Assembly: GCA_002327445.1 (NCBI GenBank)
Contig: DCWA01000042.1
Location: 1-53,064 of the forward strand
Length of the DNA stretch: 53,064 bases
Source of the DNA: Desulfobacteraceae bacterium UBA2174
Lineage (GTDB): Bacteria > Desulfobacterota > Desulfobacteria > Desulfobacterales > UBA2174
Reading direction: 5' to 3'
Shown here: positions 18,912 to 27,386 of the stretch, in pieces
Numbering within the stretch: position 1 is the stretch's first letter
Layout of the letters: each line of letters starts with the position of its first letter
Made by a program: the position numbers and the translations under genes
Notes under the pieces: model-generated
Database searches by the model: none
Told to the model about the DNA's origin: nothing
Seen by the model: only the letters and a program-made list of their open reading frames with translations

Positions 18912-19727
18912 TCATCTTTCCAGTTCCGCCCGCACCGACCGGGCCATCAGGCATTCGTACAGTCGGGGCGACAGCTTGTTGACCAGCCGGGTCAGACGGC
19001 CCACCGGGGTCAGCACCAAGAACCGTTTGTTCTTCCGGGCCGCCTGGAAGACCTGTTCGGCCACCGCGTGGGGGCTGGCCGGCCGGCCCACGGTGATTTG
19101 GGGATGGCGGGTGATCGAGCCGTCGCCGTCCAGGGCCGAGGCGCCGATGGCGGTGGCGGTGAAGCCGGGGCAGACGACCAGCACCCCGACGACGGTGCCG
19201 CGCAGTTCGCTGCGCAGGGAATCGAACAAGCCGTGCAGGGCGTGCTTGCTGGCCGCATAGGCCGTGCGGCCCAGCAGCGGCGAAAAGCCGGCCAGGGAGC
19301 TGATGGTGATGATCAGCCCCCGGCGCCGCTTGAGACTGCCCAGGGCCGCCTTGGTGGCGTAGAGGGCGCCGAAGAAATTGACGCCCATTACCCGGTGGAA
19401 GACGCTCAGACGGGTCTCGCCGAAGGCGGCCCGGGCGCTGATGCCGGCATTGTTGATCAGCACGTCCACGCCGCCGAAGTGCTCGAGGACCCGATCCATG
19501 GCCGTCACCACGCTGCCCGGATCGGAGACATCGCAGGCCAAGGGCAGGACATCCATGCCTGCCGCAGCGAGTTGCCCGGCGGCCGCTTCCACGGCCTCGG
19601 CCCGCACGTCCAGCAGGGCCACCCGGGCCCCGGCCCGCCCGAAGCGCCGGGCGAAGGCCAGCCCCATGCCACCGGCCGCGCCAGTGACCACCACGCTCCT
19701 GCCGGCGAAATCTCTCCTAATGCGCAT
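18912..19727 (-). CDS. Short-chain dehydrogenase/reductase (possible sulfonate alcohol/aldehyde oxidoreductase)
   Basis: The 271-residue protein is a classical SDR: cofactor loop TGAAGGMG near residue 15, NNAG near 92, catalytic Ser in ISSLAG and YAASK with Tyr and Lys near 158. An acidic Asp after strand 2 (LLDVRAE) suggests NAD preference. It overlaps the epimerase gene by 11 bases and precedes xsc. Sulfoacetaldehyde is made by oxidation of isethionate by SDR or alcohol dehydrogenases in known pathways, so it may supply Xsc with substrate. That role is inferred from position only. Confidence 0.8.
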   Translation of the reverse strand: MRIRRDFAGRSVVVTGAAGGMGLAFARRFGRAGARVALLDVRAEAVEAAAGQLAAAGMDVLPLACDVSDPGSVVTAMDRVLEHFGGVDVLINNAGISARAAFGETRLSVFHRVMGVNFFGALYATKAALGSLKRRRGLIITISSLAGFSPLLGRTAYAASKHALHGLFDSLRSELRGTVVGVLVVCPGFTATAIGASALDGDGSITRHPQITVGRPASPHAVAEQVFQAARKNKRFLVLTPVGRLTRLVNKLSPRLYECLMARSVRAELER

Positions 19728-20697
19728 GACCTCTGCTCTCCAGGTAATAATCGAACACCTCCCGGCTCGTCTTGCGGGGAATGTATCCGAATTCTTCCTT
19801 CAACCGGCGGTTGGACAGCACCGGCCGGTAGCGCAGGAAGTCCACCTGCTCGGGGCCGTACCGGGTCAGCCCCAGGCGCTTGCCCGCCCACAGGGCCGCC
19901 TTGACCAGCCCCACCGGCAGGGCGACATACGGTTTGCCGATGAGCCGGGCCATCTCGGGCAGGGTCAGGATGCCGTCGCCGGCGAGGTTGTAGATGCCGC
20001 TGCCGCCCTCGAAGATCCCCTGGCGGATCGCCCCTACCACGTCCTGATCCCAGATGATGACAAAGGGGCTGTCCACGCCTTTGAGGCCGACGACGCGCTT
20101 CTGCTCGAACAGATTGGTGATCTGGTTGCGCGTGGTGGCCCCCAGGATGAATCCAGGCCGGAAGATGAGCTGTTCCAGCTCCGGGTGCGCCTCCCGGTAG
20201 CGGGCCAGCATCTCTTCCACCAGCCTCTTGTGGCAGGCGTAGGCGAATTCATCGTTGCCGCGAAGCGGGTGATGCTCTTCCAGCCAGGCCGGATTGTCGG
20301 CATGGTAGCCGTAGGCCGCGCCGCTGGAGGTGTAGATGATCTTCTTCACGCCGGCGGCCAGGCAGGCCCTGAGCACGTTTTCGGTGCCCAGCACGTCCAC
20401 CTGGTATTCCAGCTCCCGGTTCGATTTGCGGCCCGGGGTCACCACGGCCGCCAGGTGGACCACCACCTCGATCTGGTGCGTCTGAAAGGACCGGGCCAAT
20501 TCGGGCGAGCAGATGTCCGCGGCCAGGTAGTCGACACCGGCCAGGCGCCGTTCGGCCGGCGGCGACTGCAGGTCGCTGGCCACGATGGTGGTGAGATGGC
20601 GGCGGTCGGCGGCCAGGGCCGCCACCAGCTGGCGGCCGATGTAGCCGCCGGCACCGGTGATCAGGACCGAACGGTGGAGGGTGGCCCGGGAATTCAT
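19717..20697 (-). CDS. NAD-dependent epimerase/dehydratase family protein
   Basis: The 326-residue extended SDR has the GAGGYIGRQL cofactor loop near residue 15, a SSGAAYG segment and a YACHK motif (Tyr and Lys near 154) of nucleotide-sugar epimerase-like proteins. The ATG at 20697 overlaps the BASS transporter stop in a TGATG arrangement, which implies coupled translation. Substrate is unknown. Its place between a transporter and an SDR suggests a dehydrogenase or epimerase step on the transported compound rather than cell-wall sugar synthesis. Confidence 0.8.
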   Translation of the reverse strand: MNSRATLHRSVLITGAGGYIGRQLVAALAADRRHLTTIVASDLQSPPAERRLAGVDYLAADICSPELARSFQTHQIEVVVHLAAVVTPGRKSNRELEYQVDVLGTENVLRACLAAGVKKIIYTSSGAAYGYHADNPAWLEEHHPLRGNDEFAYACHKRLVEEMLARYREAHPELEQLIFRPGFILGATTRNQITNLFEQKRVVGLKGVDSPFVIIWDQDVVGAIRQGIFEGGSGIYNLAGDGILTLPEMARLIGKPYVALPVGLVKAALWAGKRLGLTRYGPEQVDFLRYRPVLSNRRLKEEFGYIPRKTSREVFDYYLESRGHAH

Positions 20698-21623
20698 CAG
20701 ATCGCTTCCTCCCGCAAGACGGCCAGCGGCCGGCGTGACCAGAACAAGGCCATGGTCAAGCCGGAAATGATGTGCCAGATGCCCCACCAGCCGGCGATGA
20801 TGGCCATGCCGCCCAGTCCGGCGAAAAACTGGAAGATCAGCACCAGGGCCAGGGCCGAGTTCTGGATGCCCACTTCGATGGCCACGGCCCGGCGGTCGCG
20901 TTCGGGCAGGCCGAAGAGCCGGGCCGACACATATCCCAGGGTCAGGGCCAGGGCATTGTGCAGGAACACCCCCACGGCCACCAGACCGATGGCGCGGAGG
21001 AAATTCTGCCAGTTGGCACCCAGGGCCGCCGCGACAAAGAGGCAGAAGATCACCACCGAAACGGTCTTGAACGGTTTGCGGATGCGGTCCGCCAGGTGGG
21101 GATAAAAGCGCGAGGTGGCGATGCCCAGCACCAGCGGGATGCCGAGGATCAGGACGATGGTCTGAAAGACGTCCATCGGATCCAGGGACACCTTGCGCAG
21201 AATGGTCCGGGTCGCCGGGTTGAGGCTGCCCCAGATCGCCAGATTGAGGGGCGTCATCACCACGGCGGCGGCGGTGGAGACCGCGGTCATGCTCACCGAG
21301 AGGGCCGCGTTGCCGCCGGCCAGGTAGGTCAGCACGTTGGAGAGGTTGCCGCCCGGGCAGGCCGCCACCAGGATCATGCCCAGGGCCATGGAAGGGGTGA
21401 CCGGCAGCACCAGGGTCAACAGGTAGGTGAAGGCGGGCAACAGGATGAACTGGGCGCTCAGCCCGATGGCCGTCCCCTTGGGCGACCGCAGGACCCGTTT
21501 GAAGTCATCCAGCTTCATGTCCAGGGCCATGCCGTACATCATCAGGCCGATGACGGCATTGAGGCCCAGCAAACCGCTCTGACTGAAATTGAGGCCGATC
21601 TGGTCGACCGCCGCGGCATCCAT
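20697..21623 (-). CDS. Bile acid:sodium symporter (BASS) family transporter
   Basis: The 308-residue membrane protein has about nine or ten hydrophobic helices and the BASS family features: MMYGMALDMK near residue 28, a CPGGNLSNVLTYLAGGN segment near 90 with the sodium-binding Asn, and GIQNSALAL near 255. Family members import organic anions with sodium. AGGAGG precedes the ATG. It is the second gene of the operon with xsc, so a sulfonate or related organic acid is the likely cargo; this is inferred. Confidence 0.85.
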   Translation of the reverse strand: MDAAAVDQIGLNFSQSGLLGLNAVIGLMMYGMALDMKLDDFKRVLRSPKGTAIGLSAQFILLPAFTYLLTLVLPVTPSMALGMILVAACPGGNLSNVLTYLAGGNAALSVSMTAVSTAAAVVMTPLNLAIWGSLNPATRTILRKVSLDPMDVFQTIVLILGIPLVLGIATSRFYPHLADRIRKPFKTVSVVIFCLFVAAALGANWQNFLRAIGLVAVGVFLHNALALTLGYVSARLFGLPERDRRAVAIEVGIQNSALALVLIFQFFAGLGGMAIIAGWWGIWHIISGLTMALFWSRRPLAVLREEAI

Positions 21624-21718
21624 TCATCCTCCTGCCGAGAGACGTTTCCCGTCGGGGCAAATCGTCCGGAACCGGTTTCAAAACCTTGGCTCAGGTCCGA
21701 GGTTCCCACCCCGGATTT

Positions 21719-23476
21719 CTATTCACCGGCCGGCTCCTGATGCATGGCCTTGAAGTGAAACAGGCCGGGAGCCATCATGTGGGCCTCGGCATGGACCAGA
21801 CAGTGGATCACCGCGCAGGTGCCGGCCGCCCGGGCCCGGTCCAGGGCGCCGCGCAACTGTTCGGGGCTGGCGGCCCGGGCACCGAAGGCCCCCATGGCGC
21901 GGGCCAGTTCGTCCCAGGCGATATCGCCGAGATCGGTGTTGATCGTGCCCTTCTTGTCCGGCCCCAGAGCGGTCTTGAACATTTCCTTCACCGCGTCCAG
22001 CGCGAAGATCTGGTTGATCTTCACCATGCCCCAGGCCTTGTCCACGAAGACGAGAAAAATCACCTTGAAGCCGTGGCGCACGGCCGTCTCCACCTCCTGC
22101 ATGTTGAATCCCATGGCGCCGTCGCCGATCAGGCAGTAGACCCGCTTGTCCGGCCGGGCCGCCGCCGCGCCCAGCGCCTGGCCCACACCGGCCCCCAGGT
22201 GCCCCATGTGGTGGGTGCCCAACTGGCTGTTGGGACTTCGCAGTTCGGTGTAGAAATTGCCCCAGACGGCCGTGTTGCCGCCGTCGAAAACCACCACGGC
22301 ATCATCTTCGAATACCTCCCGGCAGATGTGGGGCACCTGACAGGAGATCATGGGGTCGCCCGGCAGGGCCAGCATCTCGTCGAGCTTCTTGCGTTCTTCT
22401 TCCTTCACTGCGGCCAGCTCCGCCACCCTGGCCTTGCGGGCCGCCAGGTCCATGCCGGCCCCCCGCCGCTCCAGAGCCGCCATGAGCATTTCCAGGAAGA
22501 GGCCGACGTCGCCGACGATGGCCAGATCGCTGGCCCGGTTGCGCGCCAGGCGCTCTTCGTCGATATCGACCTGGATGAACTGCTGATCCGCGGTCTTGGC
22601 CCAGTATGGCGCCTTGCCCCACCAGTCGGTCTCCCCCATGTCCGACCCCAGGCAGAGGCAGACGTCGGCGGCGTTGCGCAGGTCATTGCAGGCATCGATG
22701 GCCACCATGGGCCATGCCAGCGGGTTGCGCTCGTCCAGCACGCCGCGCCCGCCCCAGGAGGTGGTCACCGGCGCATGCAGCCGCTCCGCCGCCTGGCGCA
22801 ACGCATCGAAAGCCCCGGCGTGGAGGATGCCACTGCCGGCATGGATCATGGGGAGCCGGGCCGCGATCAACCGCTGGGCGGCCTCTTCGACCTGTTCGGC
22901 CAAGGGCGCGATGGGCACGGTGCGGCGGTATCGCCCGGGCGGCAGGATGGGAACGGCGGGGCACGGCCCGTTGATCAGGTTTTCGGGAACATCCAGGTGC
23001 ACCACGCCCGGCCGGCCCTGGTAGCACTTGCGCAAAGCCGCCCGCAGCAGTTCGGGAATACGCTCGGCATAGGCGCAGGAGGCCGACCACTTGGTCATTC
23101 CTCGGATCACGCCCACCTGGTCGAAGCACTGGTAAGCCCCGCCGCGGTCCGGGTAGATGATGCCGGTCCGGCGGGAACTGGTGATGAGCAGCACGCGGTT
23201 GCCCTCCACGTTCTCCACCGCCACCCCGGCCAGCATGTTGGCCACACCGGGGCCGTTGCTGGCGATGCAGACCCCCAGCTTGCCGGTGAGGCGCGCGTAG
23301 GCCCCTGCCATGTGGGCGGCCACGGCCTCGTGGCGGGGCGTGATCATCTGCATCCCCTCTTCGACGCAATGGGCGCAAAGCTGCAGATAGGTGCCGTCGA
23401 CGATACCGAAGAACTTCTCCACGCCTTCGGCCTTCAGCATCCTGGCGATGATTTGGCCGCCGGTTGAACTGGACAT
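21719..23476 (-). CDS. Thiamine-diphosphate-dependent enzyme of the acetolactate synthase superfamily, substrate unknown
   Basis: The 585-residue protein has three superfamily domains: N-terminal Pyr domain (TPRHEAVAAHMAG with catalytic Glu), central domain from about residue 195, and C-terminal PP domain with GDGAMGFNMQEVET. The usual Asn at the end of the TPP motif is Asp (FLVFVDKAWGM), which is unusual. It is only distantly similar to Xsc. It starts the six-gene operon, with GGAGGG before the ATG. It may make or use an aldehyde upstream of Xsc, for example by decarboxylating a sulfonated 2-oxo acid, but no family match supports a definite reaction. Confidence 0.8.
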   Translation of the reverse strand: MSSSTGGQIIARMLKAEGVEKFFGIVDGTYLQLCAHCVEEGMQMITPRHEAVAAHMAGAYARLTGKLGVCIASNGPGVANMLAGVAVENVEGNRVLLITSSRRTGIIYPDRGGAYQCFDQVGVIRGMTKWSASCAYAERIPELLRAALRKCYQGRPGVVHLDVPENLINGPCPAVPILPPGRYRRTVPIAPLAEQVEEAAQRLIAARLPMIHAGSGILHAGAFDALRQAAERLHAPVTTSWGGRGVLDERNPLAWPMVAIDACNDLRNAADVCLCLGSDMGETDWWGKAPYWAKTADQQFIQVDIDEERLARNRASDLAIVGDVGLFLEMLMAALERRGAGMDLAARKARVAELAAVKEEERKKLDEMLALPGDPMISCQVPHICREVFEDDAVVVFDGGNTAVWGNFYTELRSPNSQLGTHHMGHLGAGVGQALGAAAARPDKRVYCLIGDGAMGFNMQEVETAVRHGFKVIFLVFVDKAWGMVKINQIFALDAVKEMFKTALGPDKKGTINTDLGDIAWDELARAMGAFGARAASPEQLRGALDRARAAGTCAVIHCLVHAEAHMMAPGLFHFKAMHQEPAGE

Positions 23477-23526
23477 GATCCCTCCTTGACCCCGTCGTCA
23501 AAAGTCAATTCAAGCCGCAGAATTTA

Positions 23527-23585
23527 CAACGGACAGAGAAAATAATTTGTTTGTCTCTGTGATCTCTGTAATCTCTGTGGTGATG
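23527..23585. repeat. ACAGAG-type repeat, copy 2
   Basis: GGACAGAGAAAATAA is followed by repeated CTCTGTG motifs ending in CTCTGTGGTG, partly palindromic and similar to the copy at 15652-15736. Confidence 0.6.
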
Positions 23586-23599
23586 TCGGTTTCTCGACG

Positions 23600-24036
23600 A
23601 TGCCTTTGTCATTCCGAGGAGCCCCCCTCTGTCATTCCGAGGAACGCGACGAGGAATCTCTTCGAATCTGCCGCCATTTTCCGCCGTATTCCCGACTGCA
23701 GATCCCTCGCTGACGCTCGGAATGACAGCGGGAAGAATGCGTCATTCCGCGGGACGCTTTTCCCCTTCTGACATCCCGAGGAGCTCATGGTCCCCCTGTC
23801 ATCCCGAAGAGCCCATGGCCCCTGTCATCCCGAAGAGCCCATGGCCCCCTGTCATCCCGAAGAGCCCATGACCACCCTGTCATCCCGAAGAGCCCATGGC
23901 CACCCTGTCATCCCGAAGAGCCCATGGCCACCCCACTGTCATTCCGAGGAGCAACGCGACGAGGAATCTCTTCGAATCTGCCGCCATTTTCCGCCTTATC
24001 CCCGACTGCGGATTCCTCGCTTTGTTCGGAATGACA
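23600..24036. repeat. Dispersed CATCCCGAGGAGC repeat, cluster 3 with tandem array
   Basis: Two full-length copies (about 23605-23735 and 23936-24036) with inverted ends enclose a tandem array of six to seven units of about 27 bases (CTGTCATCCCGAAGAGCCCATGG), nearly identical to one another. The array occupies the whole gap between the tetR stop and the TPP operon; I see no gene in it. Confidence 0.88.
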
Positions 24037-24043
24037 CTTCACC

Positions 24044-24694
24044 CTATGCCGGCTTCAGCAGGTTGTTGATCGTGTCCGTGATGCCCTGAATCAGGGGCGC
24101 CAAGGTCGCGTCGGTGAAATCGCCCTCGATTTCCAGGTATTCCCGGAGGCGGATCTTGAAGTGGCTGGATACGAGCGATGCCATGAAGATGATGTAGAGA
24201 CTGTTGACCATGAAGGCCGCGAAATGGACATCCACGTCATCGCGCACCAGTCCCCGCTGCATGTCCCGGCGGATCAGGCGCTTGAGGTAGTCCGCCGTGT
24301 ACTTTTCCACCTCGAGGGACATCAGCTCGGAAAATCGGCTCATGCCGGCCGAAGAAATGTTGGCGTAGAGGATCAGGTATTCCGGATGACTTTGGACAAA
24401 GCGCGCCCCTTCCTTGAAAATGTGTTCGATCTGGCGGTAGACATCCCATTCGGGATCCATCCGCCCATAAATTGCCTCCCGGGATCGCTGCATGCCGTCC
24501 CGACAGACATAGAGGTAGAGATCCTCCTTGCTCTCGAAATAGTTGTAGATGGACCCCTTGGCGATCCCCGCGCGGCGGGCGAGCTGTGCCATGTCGGTCT
24601 GGTTGTAGCCCCGCTCGGCGAACAGGCCGGCCGCCTCGCGCAGGAGCCGTTCGCGCTTGTCCTCGGGGATTTTGAAGAAGGTTTGCTTGGGCAC
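24044..24694 (-). CDS. TetR/AcrR-family transcriptional regulator
   Basis: The 216-residue protein has an N-terminal TetR helix-turn-helix (residues 12-60: AAGLFAERGYNQTDMAQLAR, AGIAKGSIYNYFESKEDLY) and an all-helical ligand domain. I place the start at a GTG (24694) with GGAGA upstream, since the ATG further upstream would lie in the operator region. An 18-bp palindrome 20 bases before the start is a likely self-operator. It may control itself and, across the repeat spacer, the downstream operon beginning with the TPP enzyme, but no second operator copy is visible there. Confidence 0.88.
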   Translation of the reverse strand: MPKQTFFKIPEDKRERLLREAAGLFAERGYNQTDMAQLARRAGIAKGSIYNYFESKEDLYLYVCRDGMQRSREAIYGRMDPEWDVYRQIEHIFKEGARFVQSHPEYLILYANISSAGMSRFSELMSLEVEKYTADYLKRLIRRDMQRGLVRDDVDVHFAAFMVNSLYIIFMASLVSSHFKIRLREYLEIEGDFTDATLAPLIQGITDTINNLLKPA

Positions 24695-24714
24695 GGGAGG
24701 TCTCCGATGGCGGT

Positions 24715-24732
24715 TGACTGACCGGACAGTCA
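24715..24732. promoter_or_regulatory. Likely TetR operator
   Basis: TGACTGACCGGACAGTCA is an inverted repeat with 16 of 18 positions symmetric, placed 20 bases upstream of the tetR start codon. Size and position are typical of TetR self-operators. Confidence 0.7.
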
Positions 24733-24788
24733 CCGTTATTGACGGCCCCATGAAATTTTGTCAAGAAAAAAATAAATGGGATTCAGCG

Positions 24789-24989
24789 CTACCCCGCCCG
24801 GCGAGGCTCGAGCACCACGAGGTGTTCGTCGATCAGATCGATGGTGCGAACGGTGCCTTCCACAAAGCGCTTTTCACCGAGAAGATTGATGAGCCAGACC
24901 CCGTCGCCTTCCGCCTCGACGCGGGCGACGTCCCTCATGAGTTCCCGGTCCGTGTCATCGAGGTGCATGAAAACGGTACTCAGACACAT
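24789..24989 (-). CDS. cooT: CooT-family nickel-binding protein
   Basis: The 66-residue protein begins MCLSTVFM, with the second-position Cys that binds nickel in CooT, and has the typical small beta-rich sequence (EAEGDGVWLINLLGEKRFVEG, IDLIDEHLVVLE). CooT takes part in nickel delivery to carbon monoxide dehydrogenase. It lies 32 bases downstream of cooC on the same strand, with AAAAGGAG before the ATG. No CODH gene is in the window. Confidence 0.85.
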   Translation of the reverse strand: MCLSTVFMHLDDTDRELMRDVARVEAEGDGVWLINLLGEKRFVEGTVRTIDLIDEHLVVLEPRRAG

Positions 24990-25021
24990 GGCGTTCTCCT
25001 TTTGGCGCTCCGGACCACCCG

Positions 25022-25777
25022 CTATGCGGCCAGCAGACGATCCAGCACGGTATCAACCGCCTCGAAGGCCTGCCCCTTTTCCGGGACATCGCCGTTGAGG
25101 CAGGCTTCGAATACGGACGGATCCTGGGGCAGCACGCCGATGACCGCCAGGCCATCCGCGGCAAGCTGTTGCTCGATTTTTTGCGAAATCGCCTCGGAAG
25201 GTGCCTTGTTGACGACGGCGACCACTTTTTTGCCCATCGAGAAGGCCATGTTTCTGATCTTGGCGGCGACTTGCAGGGAATCGAACGATGGTTCCACCAC
25301 CACCAGCACCTTGTCGATGGCCTCATCGATGCCGCGGCCAAAATGCTCCACCCCCGCCTCCATGTCCACCAGGGCGATCTGGTTGGGCTCCAGGGTGAGC
25401 TTCTTGAGAAACTCCCGGTTCAGCACCCCCATGGGGCAGGCGCACCCTTCCATCGTCTGGAGAATCTTGCCGATGCCCACCAGCATCAGGCCGTTGCGGC
25501 GCCGGATGAAATCCGGCGCAAACTCCCCGGTGCGGATCTCCGTCTGGTTCAGCAGGGTCTGGCCGCCCATCCTTTTCTTGATCATCGCCTTGCCGCCCAC
25601 CAGATCCATCAGGGGCAGCGGGTGGCTGTCGAATCCGAGCATCCTGGCCATACCGGAATTGGAATCGTCCGCGTCAACGACCAGGACTTCAAGTTTTTTT
25701 CGCAGGGCCTGCTTGGCCAGGAAAGTGACCACGGTGCTCTTGCCGCTTCCGCCTTTTCCGCAAACAGAAATCTTCAT
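25022..25777 (-). CDS. cooC: CooC-type nickel-insertion ATPase for carbon monoxide dehydrogenase
   Basis: The 251-residue MinD/CooC ATPase has the deviant Walker A KGGSGKST (residues 8-15), VVDADDSN, and the CACP motif near residue 113 that supplies the dimer-interface nickel-binding cysteines. It drives ATP-dependent nickel insertion into CODH/acetyl-CoA synthase. GAGAGG precedes the ATG. It forms an operon with cooT 32 bases downstream. The presence of this pair fits an organism using the Wood-Ljungdahl pathway. Confidence 0.9.
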   Translation of the reverse strand: MKISVCGKGGSGKSTVVTFLAKQALRKKLEVLVVDADDSNSGMARMLGFDSHPLPLMDLVGGKAMIKKRMGGQTLLNQTEIRTGEFAPDFIRRRNGLMLVGIGKILQTMEGCACPMGVLNREFLKKLTLEPNQIALVDMEAGVEHFGRGIDEAIDKVLVVVEPSFDSLQVAAKIRNMAFSMGKKVVAVVNKAPSEAISQKIEQQLAADGLAVIGVLPQDPSVFEACLNGDVPEKGQAFEAVDTVLDRLLAA

Positions 25778-25981
25778 GCTGTGAAATTCCTCTCGGAGAT
25801 GAATGTGGACCCGTCTTATTTTATCAAGGCACTAAAACGTTCAAGGAAGTCTAGTGGCCGGGGGGCGGGCTGTCAAGTCCGGGGTCCCCAATGGCCTGGA
25901 AAATCGTTGGCGTTTCGGTTGCTTGCATTTTTTCGGTGATGCCTTAGGATGAGGATAACCCCAAGCAATAGGACCCAAACC

Positions 25982-26518
25982 ATGAGCTCTCGACACGCAG
26001 CCATCGCACTTTTCTTCCTCGTCGGTCTTGCCGGCTGTGCCGTGATGCCGCCGGAAGTGATGCAGGACGCCATTTCCGAAAGACCCTTGCAGACCCTTAT
26101 CCGGGACGCCGCCGCTTATCGCGGTGAAACGGTCGTCGTGGGCGGTTACGTCGTCGAAGTGGCCAACGAGGCGGATCACAGCCGGATCATCGCCGTCCAG
26201 ACCGAGTTGGGCAGCAACCAGAAGCCCAAATCGCGGGATCTGTCCCAGGGGCGGCTCGTCATCCGGCATCAGGGCTTCATCGACCCGGAAGTGTATCAAA
26301 AGGACCGGAAAATCACGGTGGCCGGCAAGATCATCGGCAGTTCGCAAACGGAGTCGGGCAAATTTGCGTTTCCCTACCTTCACATCGAAATGACGCATAT
26401 TTACCTGTGGCCCGAGGAAAGGGTTGTCCCCTACGATCCCTACTGGAACTATGGGGGCCCGGCCTACTTTGATTATCCGTGGTTTTGGGGGCCCTATCAC
26501 CACCCCTACTGGTGGTAA
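25982..26518 (+). CDS. Slp-family outer-membrane lipoprotein
   Basis: The 178-residue protein starts with a lipoprotein signal (LVGLAGC, lipidated Cys near residue 19) and contains the Slp pattern: GETVVVGGYVVEV, LGSNQKPK, GRLVIRHQGFIDPEVY and KITVAGKIIG. The C-terminal tail is rich in Tyr, Trp and Pro (GPAYFDYPWFWGPYHHPYWW). Slp proteins are starvation-inducible outer-membrane lipoproteins. A second Slp gene follows 190 bases downstream. Confidence 0.85.
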   Translation: MSSRHAAIALFFLVGLAGCAVMPPEVMQDAISERPLQTLIRDAAAYRGETVVVGGYVVEVANEADHSRIIAVQTELGSNQKPKSRDLSQGRLVIRHQGFIDPEVYQKDRKITVAGKIIGSSQTESGKFAFPYLHIEMTHIYLWPEERVVPYDPYWNYGGPAYFDYPWFWGPYHHPYWW

Positions 26519-26708
26519 GCGCGCCATCCGGCGAGGAGTTGGAAGCCGCGGGAACGCCGGGGCGAAAGGGATCGCGCGCGGTGCGGTACCGGAATCCATC
26601 GGACCGCGTCTGCCCGGGGGCGAGTCCAGGGGCCCTGTCAAAACGGCAGGAGATAGGCGGAAGGTTTCGGAAAACCGAAACGCAGTCGCGTCCGAACAGG
26701 GTGAGGCC

Positions 26709-27209
26709 ATGCGAAAAAATGTGCTCTGCAAGCTGACTGTTGTCCTCTGGATGGTGTGGGCCATCGGCTGCGCCGGCGCCATCTCGAAACAGGCCCGGTC
26801 GAAGGTGACCTATGGGGGGTCTTTCCGGGCCCTGCAACAGGCGCCGGACAAGGCGACGGGCGAAATCGTGATGCTGGGCGGAAAAATCATCGAAGTCCAA
26901 TCTTCAGGGGATCACAGCGAACTCACGATGCTGCAACTGCCCCTTGACGCCTCCCGCCGCCCTGCCCACACCGATTCATCCGAGGGCCGGTTCATTCTGC
27001 GCTCGAAGCCGTTTCTCGATCCGGCCATCTATTCGGTCGGCACGTTGATGACGGTGGTAGGACAGGTGCAGGGAAGCGAGGAGCGCCTCATCGGCAACCT
27101 GTCGTATCGCTATCCGGTCATCATTGCCGAAGAGATCAAGATTTGGCCGTCGCGCACGGATAGCGGCCCCGGTTTTCATTTCGGCATCGGGGTCGGCACC
27201 TCGTTCTGA
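26709..27209 (+). CDS. Second Slp-family lipoprotein
   Basis: The 166-residue protein has a lipoprotein signal (VWAIGC near residue 21) and the same Slp core as its upstream neighbour (GEIVMLGGKIIEV, LDASRRPA, GRFILRSKPFLDPAIYSVG, TVVGQVQGS), but lacks the aromatic tail. The two genes probably arose by tandem duplication. The ATG at 26709 is preceded by GTGAGG. An open frame extends further upstream but overlaps the first slp gene and has no support. Confidence 0.83.
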   Translation: MRKNVLCKLTVVLWMVWAIGCAGAISKQARSKVTYGGSFRALQQAPDKATGEIVMLGGKIIEVQSSGDHSELTMLQLPLDASRRPAHTDSSEGRFILRSKPFLDPAIYSVGTLMTVVGQVQGSEERLIGNLSYRYPVIIAEEIKIWPSRTDSGPGFHFGIGVGTSF

Positions 27210-27386
27210 GAGCCGATGCCTGGCGCGGGCGGGCCCGGATCCCGCTTTGTCGGGGGGCCGAAAAAGAGTCACACTCCCACGCATTTTATTCAAATCATAT
27301 GAATTTTTCTCAATCCGCGCTCAGGCAAAATCCTGCCGGAAAAATTTCTGCGCCGCTGAATATCAGCAAATACCGCCTGTGGTGCC

